IMG/VR virus record: IMGVR_UViG_3300032322_001460
Coordinates: 1 to 64,000 of that record
Origin: a virus
Reading direction: 5' to 3' (one strand)
Length of the DNA: 64,000 nt
The stretch's first letter is position 1. Each line of letters starts with the position of its first letter. The position numbers and the translations under genes were made by a program. Of this stretch, positions 57,245 to 64,000 are shown piece by piece. Under the pieces are notes generated by a model, which worked only from the letters and a program-made list of their open reading frames with translations, searched no databases and was not told the DNA's origin.

Positions 57245-59512
57245 TTATATTTTCTTTTCGCCGGACATAATCTGCGAAATCTTAATAGATCCGTTTTTGA
57301 CCGCAGACGGAACTCCCACCGGCATTTGGACAGGAACAAAATGTCCGCTGTCGTTAGCTCCTGCATTGTTATGGATTCCTTGCTGTCTTAAAAATTGTTG
57401 TGCAAAACCTGTATAGGCTCCGAGTTTATTCAAGGAATCCCACTTACCATCTTTATAGATCAAGATATCTGCTGCGGCTCCATAATTGTGCCAACTGTTT
57501 CCGGGACTTGCTGCCTGAGGTCCAGTACCGGCTTTGTATGCTTCATACAATGCCTTGCTTCGTGCTAGAGGCCGCAGGCATTCTGAAACGCTCATATCCC
57601 ATCCATCTTTAAAATATTGTTGTATAAATGCCTTGATTGCTTTAGCGAATACCACTCTTACTGAAGGATCTAAAGTGTTGAGATTTTCAGCTGTACGCTT
57701 TCCATATTTGCTAGGTGCAAAGTAATCAGCAGTTAGATTAACTCCGCCCGCCGGAATATCAATACTCTCTGGAAATGATGGTTTGCCGGTAGCTGGATCT
57801 GGTTTGACCGCATCATAGTCGTTGATTTCTGCAACGTGGGCTGCGGATGCAGAAACCTTACTGGCATCTGTAGCTGCTTGATGTTCCGACGGTAAGTCGC
57901 CGCCATCTTCTCGATCTGTTGCGGTAGGATTTACTTGCTCGGGTGCATTACTTTCGTGCAGTGCCCAAGGCTCGTGCATAGGAATTCTTTTCATTATGCT
58001 AGGAACAGTACCGGCTTGATATTTGCTTTCGGCCCATACACCTACAGCAGTTACAAAATTATCGTGTGTGCTTAACGGTGGAGCTGTTGCCGCAGATGTG
58101 GCCTGCGCTGCTGTTGCTGCTTTAGGTCCATTAATATCTACTCTAGAACCAGAAATAACGATTTTTCCAGAAGCACCGACATCTATAGTCGCTCCAGAAG
58201 TAACTTTAAGACTAGAAGAAGAATATATATCAGTGGTTCCCAAGGAAGTTAATTTTGTATTACCTCCTATAGCTAGATCTAGATTATTTCCTGTGGTAAA
58301 TTTAGTATCTGTGCCGACTTTATAATCTAACGATTCAGCTACAAATACTTTCATATCTAGGCCTGACCTTAGGTGTATGTTCTGTAAAAAATCTCCGTTG
58401 AATCTTCCTTTAGCTTTTATATTAACGTTTCTTCCGCATTCAAGATTAAAATCTCTATCTGCATAAAAATTAAAATCATTTTTTGTATGGACACTTACGC
58501 TGTCTTCGGCATAGATATCTATCTTACCGTTGCTGGTAAGTTCTATCCAGGTCGATCCTTTCGAATTAGCTATGTAAATTAAATCTTCGGTGTTATGTAA
58601 AAGAATCTGATGTCCAGTTCTAGTTCTTACTCGAAAATATTCATTAGCTGGAATTGTCGGGTCGCCTTTTTCTCCGTTTAATACATCTGCGTATTCTCTA
58701 GGACCTTGCCCGGCAGGTTTTTTTCTTTGAACTGTGTCATCACCGTCATCAAAAACTAATTGTGTACCTCCTAATCTACTCACTGGCACCGGACTAGGTG
58801 TTTGACTTTGTTTTAAACCTATAGATTTTCTAATCGCTCCGTCTCTACGATCTAGAGGGCCAGGAGTAGATATTCCGAAAACCATATTTGGAATATTTCT
58901 TCTAGGAGTGCTCTGTGCTGGCCCTCTTACATCGTCCTCTAACAACCCCTGTTCTAAAAAACGCTCAACTATCGGGTGTACTGGTTTCTTAACTTTGTCG
59001 ATTTGCATATTAGTATCTAACGTATTGGCTAATCGATTAACTTCTCCTACAGGCAAGGGCTGTGTAGTATTGAATCTTGCTTTATCTGCGTCGGTAAGCT
59101 CAACATCGGCAGATGCACCGATAGCTGGAACCATATGATTCATAAATCGGCCCGGTACACATCCCATCCAATATCCCTGTGCCGGGTCTCCGTTGATAAA
59201 GAAACAAATTACAGTCACTCCAACGTCGGGAGGAACGAACCACATTCCGTAAGATTTTTGAGTATCGTTAAAGTCGGTCTTATTTGCACCCATAAATTCA
59301 TATGCAGTGCTTCCGTAAAAAGGGCTGGCGAAATGCACCGAATATGTTTGATTAGCGTCACCGATTAAATTGCCATCTCTTCTTAAAAGAGTAACCTGTA
59401 ATCCTCCCATAAACGAAGGATCAAGATGGCCCACTACCTTGGCTAGAAAAGGCCCAGGGCCTATATTTTTTCTTGCTGACGAAGCAGCTGAAGGTCTAGT
59501 TTCTCTAGGCAT
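57245..59512 (-). CDS. 5: baseplate hub/spike protein gp5 with C-terminal M15 peptidase domain
   Basis: A 755-residue gp5-like spike. The N-terminal OB fold is GPFLAKVVGHLDPSFMGGLQ through MWFVPPDVGVTVICFFINGD. A beta-helix follows at about 300-480 (repeated strands such as IYIANSKGSTWIELTSNGKI). The C-terminal domain is of the M15 (VanY/D-Ala-D-Ala or L-Ala-D-Glu) peptidase type: SECLRPLARSKALYEA, then S-W-H675-N-Y-G-A-A-A-D682, D721 and H724 in GHF as zinc and catalytic residues. T4 gp5 instead carries a lysozyme domain between the OB fold and helix, absent here. The peptidase probably opens the host cell wall at injection. Confidence 0.9.
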   Translation of the reverse strand: MPRETRPSAASSARKNIGPGPFLAKVVGHLDPSFMGGLQVTLLRRDGNLIGDANQTYSVHFASPFYGSTAYEFMGANKTDFNDTQKSYGMWFVPPDVGVTVICFFINGDPAQGYWMGCVPGRFMNHMVPAIGASADVELTDADKARFNTTQPLPVGEVNRLANTLDTNMQIDKVKKPVHPIVERFLEQGLLEDDVRGPAQSTPRRNIPNMVFGISTPGPLDRRDGAIRKSIGLKQSQTPSPVPVSRLGGTQLVFDDGDDTVQRKKPAGQGPREYADVLNGEKGDPTIPANEYFRVRTRTGHQILLHNTEDLIYIANSKGSTWIELTSNGKIDIYAEDSVSVHTKNDFNFYADRDFNLECGRNVNIKAKGRFNGDFLQNIHLRSGLDMKVFVAESLDYKVGTDTKFTTGNNLDLAIGGNTKLTSLGTTDIYSSSSLKVTSGATIDVGASGKIVISGSRVDINGPKAATAAQATSAATAPPLSTHDNFVTAVGVWAESKYQAGTVPSIMKRIPMHEPWALHESNAPEQVNPTATDREDGGDLPSEHQAATDASKVSASAAHVAEINDYDAVKPDPATGKPSFPESIDIPAGGVNLTADYFAPSKYGKRTAENLNTLDPSVRVVFAKAIKAFIQQYFKDGWDMSVSECLRPLARSKALYEAYKAGTGPQAASPGNSWHNYGAAADILIYKDGKWDSLNKLGAYTGFAQQFLRQQGIHNNAGANDSGHFVPVQMPVGVPSAVKNGSIKISQIMSGEKKI

Positions 59513-61845
59513 TATTCACCTTCCGATCCATATATAAATGTAGTAGGATCTTTTTTCTCAATCTCTGGTTCTTTGTACAATAGAGTTTGTGTTTTAATAA
59601 TACTTTCCTTACCAACGTAATCTTGAGGTTGTCCTGTCATTCTAATACATCTAATTGTTTGAGTAAAAATTCCGCCGCTAAATTTGTTATCACATTTAGT
59701 GACTTTATAAATTCCGCTGAACGGACTTACTATTTCTCCTTTAGGAAAATTATATAATCCTCCTTGCCCTGTGGTTCCTAAATTAGGTTCGATCGGAGTT
59801 CTGAATGTTATGTATACGTATACATCGCTGCCTTCGTAATTCATCGTAAGATCAGAATTTGTTTGACTATTTGGTCCCTTATCTGCAATATAATTTCCTA
59901 GACCTGTGTCTACTAGCCAATAAGGATCTCCTAATATTTCTATGTTTAAGTTTATTAAATCTGCGCTATTTTTTAAGAAAGCATTTTGAAAGGCATCTGC
60001 TACTCGTCGCTCAGTCGACACATCATTAGATCCTCCCACCGCAGGAGGCAATCCGGCGTCAGGATCTGGTTTAACTGGTTTGGCTCCTGCTGTGTTAGAT
60101 AGGCCGCCCGGAGCTCCTCCCTCTTGTAGTTCTGTTGTTGTTTTAGGATCTTTAGCAGCATCATTTAAATCTCTACTTTGATTATTAGCTGTTTCACTTG
60201 GCGGAGAAATCGGCCTGCCTGTATAAAACATATTGTCAATGTCAATATCAAATTTTAACAGATCGTTGTTTAATCCGGTATAGATGTAATTGTATTGCTT
60301 GGCTATAATTTTTTGAAGCTCTTGAAATCCTGGCGGAGCTGCTGTAGGATTTTTAAATATGCTGCTGTGAACTTTAAACGGTATTAGTCTATAAATTATT
60401 CTTTTAGCATAGTCATTTCTTTTAAGATCAAAATCTAATAACTGTATCTGAGCATCTATTCTAAACCAATTGATGTGGCCTGTTTCATCGAGATATTTTG
60501 GATCTATAGCACGTTTAGCGTAATCGCTACTTAATACACATTGAGTTATAATTTCTGTCAATGTTTGTCCTTGAGCAAATCTAAATTCCCTAATCTTCGG
60601 GTCAATGGTCATTTTATTTCTTTGCACTAATCCTGTTTTTTCGTCTCGGACATCACCTTCTAATTTACTAACATAATTTCCGCCCGAGGTAGGTTGAAAT
60701 CCCATCGAGTTCTTAATATCTCCCAAAGGTCCGTTACCGTAATTTGCAGGTTCTTGAGATTTAGATCCTATGTTCTGTTCACTGATAATTGTCGGTGGGG
60801 CTGACGCTTTATCGATAGTAACATTCTGGGTTGGTTCTAATCCTATCTTATCGCTAGCGTCTGTAGGGAATACAATTTCATACTTGTCAGGTATTCCTCC
60901 CTCTTTTGCTTTAATTGTTCTTTCTCTTGTGTTTAACACTGTTGCAAGACTTTTAGGGCCAGTAACTAACAATTCTTTTAGGGTGTCACCGGTGATTGCA
61001 ATGTCACTGAAACTTTGATTTATAGTGTTTGAAAATCCTTGATGGCTATACGGAACACATTCTACCTTATAGCTACTGCCGCCTTCATTTACAGAAAATT
61101 TTACTTTTTTAAGTTTTACTGTCCAGTATCTTGCGAGAGCATCTGAGCTTGCAAATATTTTTCCGTCATCGGTATATCCTACAAATTCTAATTTTAGCAG
61201 ATACGGTGCATTATCTAAGTAAGAAGGCCATCCAGCATTTATGGCCGCTGTCTGCATACTTTGTAAGAGTAGACCCATACTGTAAGGTTCGATAATATCA
61301 AAACTATAGGCTATGGCATTCGAATTTCCTGTTTTTTCTGTAGCTGCTACAAAAGTATTCATGACAAAATTGTCTACATAATATTCAGGTTGGCCGTTTA
61401 CGGTATTAGATCTATTAGCATCAAATCTTCCTGCAGAAGCAAACACTATAGAAGACTGAGTTTTTTTGCCGTCTTTGTTAGTATAAGATTCATTTAGCCA
61501 CATAGAAGAATTGCCTCTATAACTCCTAGGATCATTATATTGTTTTGGAGTCAAACAGGCCATAGACCAAAGATATGTGTAAGATGCAAATCTTTCTAAC
61601 GGATTTGAAAAAGGGGGACCGCTTGGAGCAGAATTTTGTCCTATTTCTGGCATCGATCCTGTTTTATTTTTATCTTGTAAAAATGCAACTCCGGGAACCA
61701 TGGTCGCTCCGGCAACTACTGTTCCGGTCGTCCTAGATACAGAATTTTGAGGAACTGTGATATTTTCTAGAACGCTGCTAACAGACGGTGAACCATCTGG
61801 TCTCAAATAATTTGTTATTTCTCTTCCTAGGTTTCTAATGGCCAT
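59512..61845 (-). CDS. hub-region baseplate structural protein
   Basis: A 777-residue protein sharing one base with the gp5 start (TAATG). The N-terminus MAIRNLGREITNYLRPDGSP is followed by LERFASYTYLWSMACLTPKQY and a two-part body: NAPYLLKLEFVGYTDDGKIF...YWTVKLKKVKFSVNEGGSSYKVE and PYWLVDTGLGNYIADKGP...GIYKVTKCDNKFSGGIFTQTI. The last part resembles ring-forming domains of hub proteins (gp27/gp44-like), so it may replace T4 gp27 beneath the tube. It is also known in marine T4-like phages simply as a structural protein. A Pro/Gly-rich linker lies at about 575-625. Confidence 0.6.
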   Translation of the reverse strand: MAIRNLGREITNYLRPDGSPSVSSVLENITVPQNSVSRTTGTVVAGATMVPGVAFLQDKNKTGSMPEIGQNSAPSGPPFSNPLERFASYTYLWSMACLTPKQYNDPRSYRGNSSMWLNESYTNKDGKKTQSSIVFASAGRFDANRSNTVNGQPEYYVDNFVMNTFVAATEKTGNSNAIAYSFDIIEPYSMGLLLQSMQTAAINAGWPSYLDNAPYLLKLEFVGYTDDGKIFASSDALARYWTVKLKKVKFSVNEGGSSYKVECVPYSHQGFSNTINQSFSDIAITGDTLKELLVTGPKSLATVLNTRERTIKAKEGGIPDKYEIVFPTDASDKIGLEPTQNVTIDKASAPPTIISEQNIGSKSQEPANYGNGPLGDIKNSMGFQPTSGGNYVSKLEGDVRDEKTGLVQRNKMTIDPKIREFRFAQGQTLTEIITQCVLSSDYAKRAIDPKYLDETGHINWFRIDAQIQLLDFDLKRNDYAKRIIYRLIPFKVHSSIFKNPTAAPPGFQELQKIIAKQYNYIYTGLNNDLLKFDIDIDNMFYTGRPISPPSETANNQSRDLNDAAKDPKTTTELQEGGAPGGLSNTAGAKPVKPDPDAGLPPAVGGSNDVSTERRVADAFQNAFLKNSADLINLNIEILGDPYWLVDTGLGNYIADKGPNSQTNSDLTMNYEGSDVYVYITFRTPIEPNLGTTGQGGLYNFPKGEIVSPFSGIYKVTKCDNKFSGGIFTQTIRCIRMTGQPQDYVGKESIIKTQTLLYKEPEIEKKDPTTFIYGSEGE

Positions 61846-61846
61846 A

Positions 61847-62146
61847 TTAGACTCCTAGATATTTTTGAAGATTAGATTTTTTTGGACAAAAAATTTTAAC
61901 TCCGGGTTCAAAATCAAAAATAGGATCTGACAATACTTCTAGGTTTCGTTGTGTGAATACCCACCAAAGTTTCGAATCACCGTATAGATCATAAGCTAAT
62001 AAATCTGGTCTATTCTTATATTGATTTTCTATTGTGTAAAGAAAATCATCTTTTTCTGCAGGAACTGGTCTAATTTCTAGAAGTTCTAGATAGAAATTAT
62101 TTTGCCTAGTATTGTACCAAGGAGACGATTTCTTATAGTTGGCCAT
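61847..62146 (-). CDS. 53: baseplate wedge protein gp53
   Basis: A 99-residue gp53 homologue. The segment YTIENQYKNRPDLLAYDLYGDSKLWWVFTQRN is the family's signature, followed by DPIFDFEPGVKIFCPKKSNL, a LysM-like element. T4 gp53 is 196 residues, so this is the short marine form. It sits between the gp48-like and 777-residue genes with gaps of one base on each side, so one transcript carries all of them. Confidence 0.88.
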   Translation of the reverse strand: MANYKKSSPWYNTRQNNFYLELLEIRPVPAEKDDFLYTIENQYKNRPDLLAYDLYGDSKLWWVFTQRNLEVLSDPIFDFEPGVKIFCPKKSNLQKYLGV

Positions 62147-62147
62147 A

Positions 62148-63227
62148 TTACATATATCCTACAATTTCGCCATTGGCGAATTTTTTTAGATCGAATTGTC
62201 GCAATCTTGTTCTATTGTAGATCGGTGAAACTACAACTGAAATTTCGCTGAAAACAGGAACCCAAGTAGGTTTACCTCCTTTCATACATTTTATGTAATT
62301 AACGTCGCTAGGCAACGTCACTGAAAAACTTTTTATAATAATTGGAACATTATTAAAGATTCTTGATCCGTATCCTGATAGGTTGCAGACCACAGGAGGA
62401 TTACCGACATTATCTCCAGAACCAAAAAACATCTTGGTCGCAGTCTTGAAAAAAGTAGTAGCTTCTATCCAGTACTCTGCATCAGTTTCTGTTTCACAAC
62501 TAAAATCTCCGCTTATAGTAATATCGTCTACTTGACTATTCTTATAGCCATAAAAAGGCTGATTGTTATGAACTACCTCTATTGTAGAATAATTCGCCTT
62601 AGTCGAAACTGTGATATTAGGAGTATAAGGCCAAACAACTCCGTTAGTACCTACTAGTCTGTCAAACGCATTGCCAAACAAACCGAAATTACAATTAATA
62701 CGAACACGCCAGTCGTCTTGTGTCCCTGGTGTAACTGCAACAAATGATCCTGTTTGTTTAAAAAGTTCGCCGCCGCTGGGGAGGTTTCGTCCTCGGCCTA
62801 GGCTTAATATATTGTTAAGCACACCCGCTGCACCAGAGATAGAAGATGCTAAATTTCTAATTCCTGTGCCTAATCCGCCAGAAGCTAAACCTAATTTATC
62901 TATAGATTGTCCAATTTCTGCAGCCCTTGTGGATATTTCTCCTGCCGAAGGAAAACTTTGTACAACATTGCTAAGTCCCCCCATTGCTGTTTTTGCAGCC
63001 CCAGCTGCTGAATCAAATCCGCTTTTAAGTCCTCCGGGTAGGCCGCCTAGCGGGCCTAAACCACTGTTTACTCCGCCGCTCAATTGTCCTACTTTAGCAT
63101 TTAAGTCTGCCTTAATGGAACCAAATTTTTCTGATACAGCAGATGTGTCGGCGGTCGCTGTAGCTGCAGAGATCTGAGAAGACACTGTTGCAACTAATTT
63201 GGATAAAGGATTTATAGACAATGGCAT
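62148..63227 (-). CDS. 48: baseplate tail-tube cap protein, gp48-like
   Basis: A 359-residue protein. Residues 1-155 are a low-complexity, Gly/Ser/Ala-rich helical region (LGPLGGLPGGLKSGFDSAAG). The C-terminal 200 residues contain DDWRVRINCNFGLFGN, VSTKANYSTIEVVHNNQPFY, DDITISGDFSCETETDAEYW and SEISVVVSPIYNRTRLRQFD, with the strand pattern of tube-like domains in gp48/gp54. It is the first gene of the baseplate operon, with GGAG 8 bases before the ATG and a late-type box upstream. gp54 is the alternative. Confidence 0.6.
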   Translation of the reverse strand: MPLSINPLSKLVATVSSQISAATATADTSAVSEKFGSIKADLNAKVGQLSGGVNSGLGPLGGLPGGLKSGFDSAAGAAKTAMGGLSNVVQSFPSAGEISTRAAEIGQSIDKLGLASGGLGTGIRNLASSISGAAGVLNNILSLGRGRNLPSGGELFKQTGSFVAVTPGTQDDWRVRINCNFGLFGNAFDRLVGTNGVVWPYTPNITVSTKANYSTIEVVHNNQPFYGYKNSQVDDITISGDFSCETETDAEYWIEATTFFKTATKMFFGSGDNVGNPPVVCNLSGYGSRIFNNVPIIIKSFSVTLPSDVNYIKCMKGGKPTWVPVFSEISVVVSPIYNRTRLRQFDLKKFANGEIVGYM

Positions 63228-63245
63228 TAAAAATCTCCGTATAGT

Positions 63246-63253
63246 CTATTTAT
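63246..63253 (-). promoter_or_regulatory. late promoter-like box for the baseplate operon
   Basis: Minus-strand AATAAATA, 7 of 8 positions of TATAAATA, 19 bases before the gp48-like start. It lies in the 73-base divergent gap shared with gp55. Confidence 0.6.
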
Positions 63254-63269
63254 TTCTTTAAAAATGTGC

Positions 63270-63290
63270 TATTATATAAGTATTAGGAGA
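63270..63290 (+). promoter_or_regulatory. possible promoter and ribosome site of gp55
   Basis: TATTATATAAG (63270-63280) could be a host-sigma -10 region for gp55, but no convincing -35 was found. AGGAGA at 63285-63290 is a clear ribosome site 10 bases before the ATG. Confidence 0.35.
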
Positions 63291-63300
63291 TCCTCAAACT

Positions 63301-64000
63301 ATGACACTTGTACCGAAAATAAAATATCTAACAAACAAAGACCTATTAAGAGAAATACATTTAAGCAAGAACACATACTGCATTTTTGAAAAACCGGAAT
63401 ATTCCGATTACGATATTATAGTTTCAAATCTAAGCAAGATCAATGTACGGACAATCGCAGAAGCCAAACGTAATCGAGCATCTAAACTCAGTAAACAAGC
63501 ACACGAACAAGCACAAGCAGCCACAGGGAAAAAAGCATCTGCTAAAGACTTTGAAATAGATTACAAAAAAGTTTCAAAACAAGATGTAGTATTTCGTGTG
63601 ATGACCTTTGATCATATACCGTTGGCTCCGGGTCGTAAAAAGACATTGAAGAATACCGCAGACAGTCACGACAAAGTAAACTTTCCTCCTTTCCAACATT
63701 GGAAGTTTGACGAAAATGATAATCTAATTTGTGTTGGAAAAAGTCACTGGAAAGGTACTGTCAACAACGGCCAATTTTCAAAAGACCATGGAAAGATGAC
63801 GGACAATCTTGCTCGTATGTTTTTAAAATTATGCGAACGATATGCCACTCGAGGCAATGTTAGAGGTTACACTTATAACGATGAAATGCGTGGACAGGCT
63901 ATCCTACAGCTAACACAGATAGGCTTACAATTCGATGAAAGTAAGTCCGATAATCCTTTCGCTTATTATACTGCTGCCGTTACTAATTCATTCGTGCGAA
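63301..64000 (+). CDS. 55: late-transcription sigma factor gp55 (5' part)
   Basis: The frame begins at the ATG after AGGAGA (63285-63290) and runs off the right edge, with 233 residues visible. The end, RGYTYNDEMRGQAILQLTQI and LQFDESKSDNPFAYYTAAVT, aligns with T4 gp55 ([40 protein letters not shown]), and the start YLTNKDLLREI matches YVNNKELLQAI. T4 gp55 has about 20-30 residues between these parts; here there are about 145 (residues 20-165), the marine T4-like form. gp55 directs RNA polymerase to TATAAATA promoters with gp33 and gp45. Confidence 0.85.
   Translation, partial: MTLVPKIKYLTNKDLLREIHLSKNTYCIFEKPEYSDYDIIVSNLSKINVRTIAEAKRNRASKLSKQAHEQAQAATGKKASAKDFEIDYKKVSKQDVVFRVMTFDHIPLAPGRKKTLKNTADSHDKVNFPPFQHWKFDENDNLICVGKSHWKGTVNNGQFSKDHGKMTDNLARMFLKLCERYATRGNVRGYTYNDEMRGQAILQLTQIGLQFDESKSDNPFAYYTAAVTNSFVR

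Noticed and set aside
57400-59400. Plus-strand open frames opposite gp5
   Set aside because: They are shadows of the gp5 coding frame, with low-quality composition and no start signals.
62671-63177. A 168-codon plus-strand frame opposite the gp48-like gene
   Set aside because: It is proline-rich because it mirrors the Gly-rich segment of the real gene, and it has no ribosome site.
1-64000. tRNA genes, CRISPR arrays, insertion sequences, integrase or attachment sites
   Set aside because: None could be recognised by reading. Gaps between genes are too short for most of them, and no transposase or integrase motifs were seen.

Overview
This 64 kb window is part of the genome of a T4-like myovirus of the marine type, related to the cyanophage and pelagiphage T4-like group. 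The evidence is a recognisable baseplate cassette (gp48-like, gp53, gp5, gp25, gp6), a late sigma factor gp55, TATAAATA-type late promoters, AT-rich DNA, very dense packing with ATGA and longer gene overlaps, and many small proteins of kinds familiar from marine T4-like phages. No photosynthesis gene is present here, so the host cannot be settled from this window. I saw no tRNA, CRISPR array or insertion sequence. No gap between genes reaches 300 bases.

Region 1 (1-11452, plus strand) holds early/middle metabolism and small conserved genes. FolE, QueE and a possible QueD-like T-fold protein suggest a 7-deazaguanine (preQ0-type) route. Nucleic-acid and nucleotide genes include an MBD4-like DNA glycosylase, a dCMP deaminase, a phosphoribosyltransferase, a HIT protein and a T4 RNase H-type 5' nuclease. 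A GT-B glycosyltransferase, a cupin and about a dozen small proteins fill the rest. Two consensus late promoters (9275 and 10013) lie near the end. A strong intrinsic terminator (11502-11527) ends the block and lies inside the convergent dehydrogenase gene.

Region 2 (11436-28834, minus strand apart from one gene) is an accessory cluster. It has a nucleotide-sugar dehydrogenase, a possible isochorismatase-fold protein, a GT10-like protein, two SGNH hydrolases, five radical SAM proteins (four with an N-terminal twitch-type cysteine segment), a 758-residue protein with five decayed glycosyltransferase-type repeats and one intact domain, three more GT-A glycosyltransferases and two unknown proteins. 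Most of the genes overlap end to end, so they look translationally coupled. This is the most unusual part of the window and could be a surface or peptide/sugar modification pathway. A single orphan gene (13130-13975) runs on the opposite strand.

Region 3 (28895-63227, minus strand) is the late structural block: a fibre-like protein, four tandem fibre paralogues sharing one N-terminal domain, a small virion protein, a 4872-residue virion protein with FG-GAP and carbohydrate-binding-like modules, then gp6, gp25, gp5 (with a C-terminal M15 peptidase domain), a 777-residue hub-like protein, gp53 and a gp48-like tube cap. Late-promoter-like boxes lie upstream of the baseplate genes, gp6, the small virion protein and the first fibre paralogue.

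Region 4 (63301 to the window end, plus strand) is the start of gp55, the late sigma factor, divergent from the baseplate genes that it probably helps transcribe.
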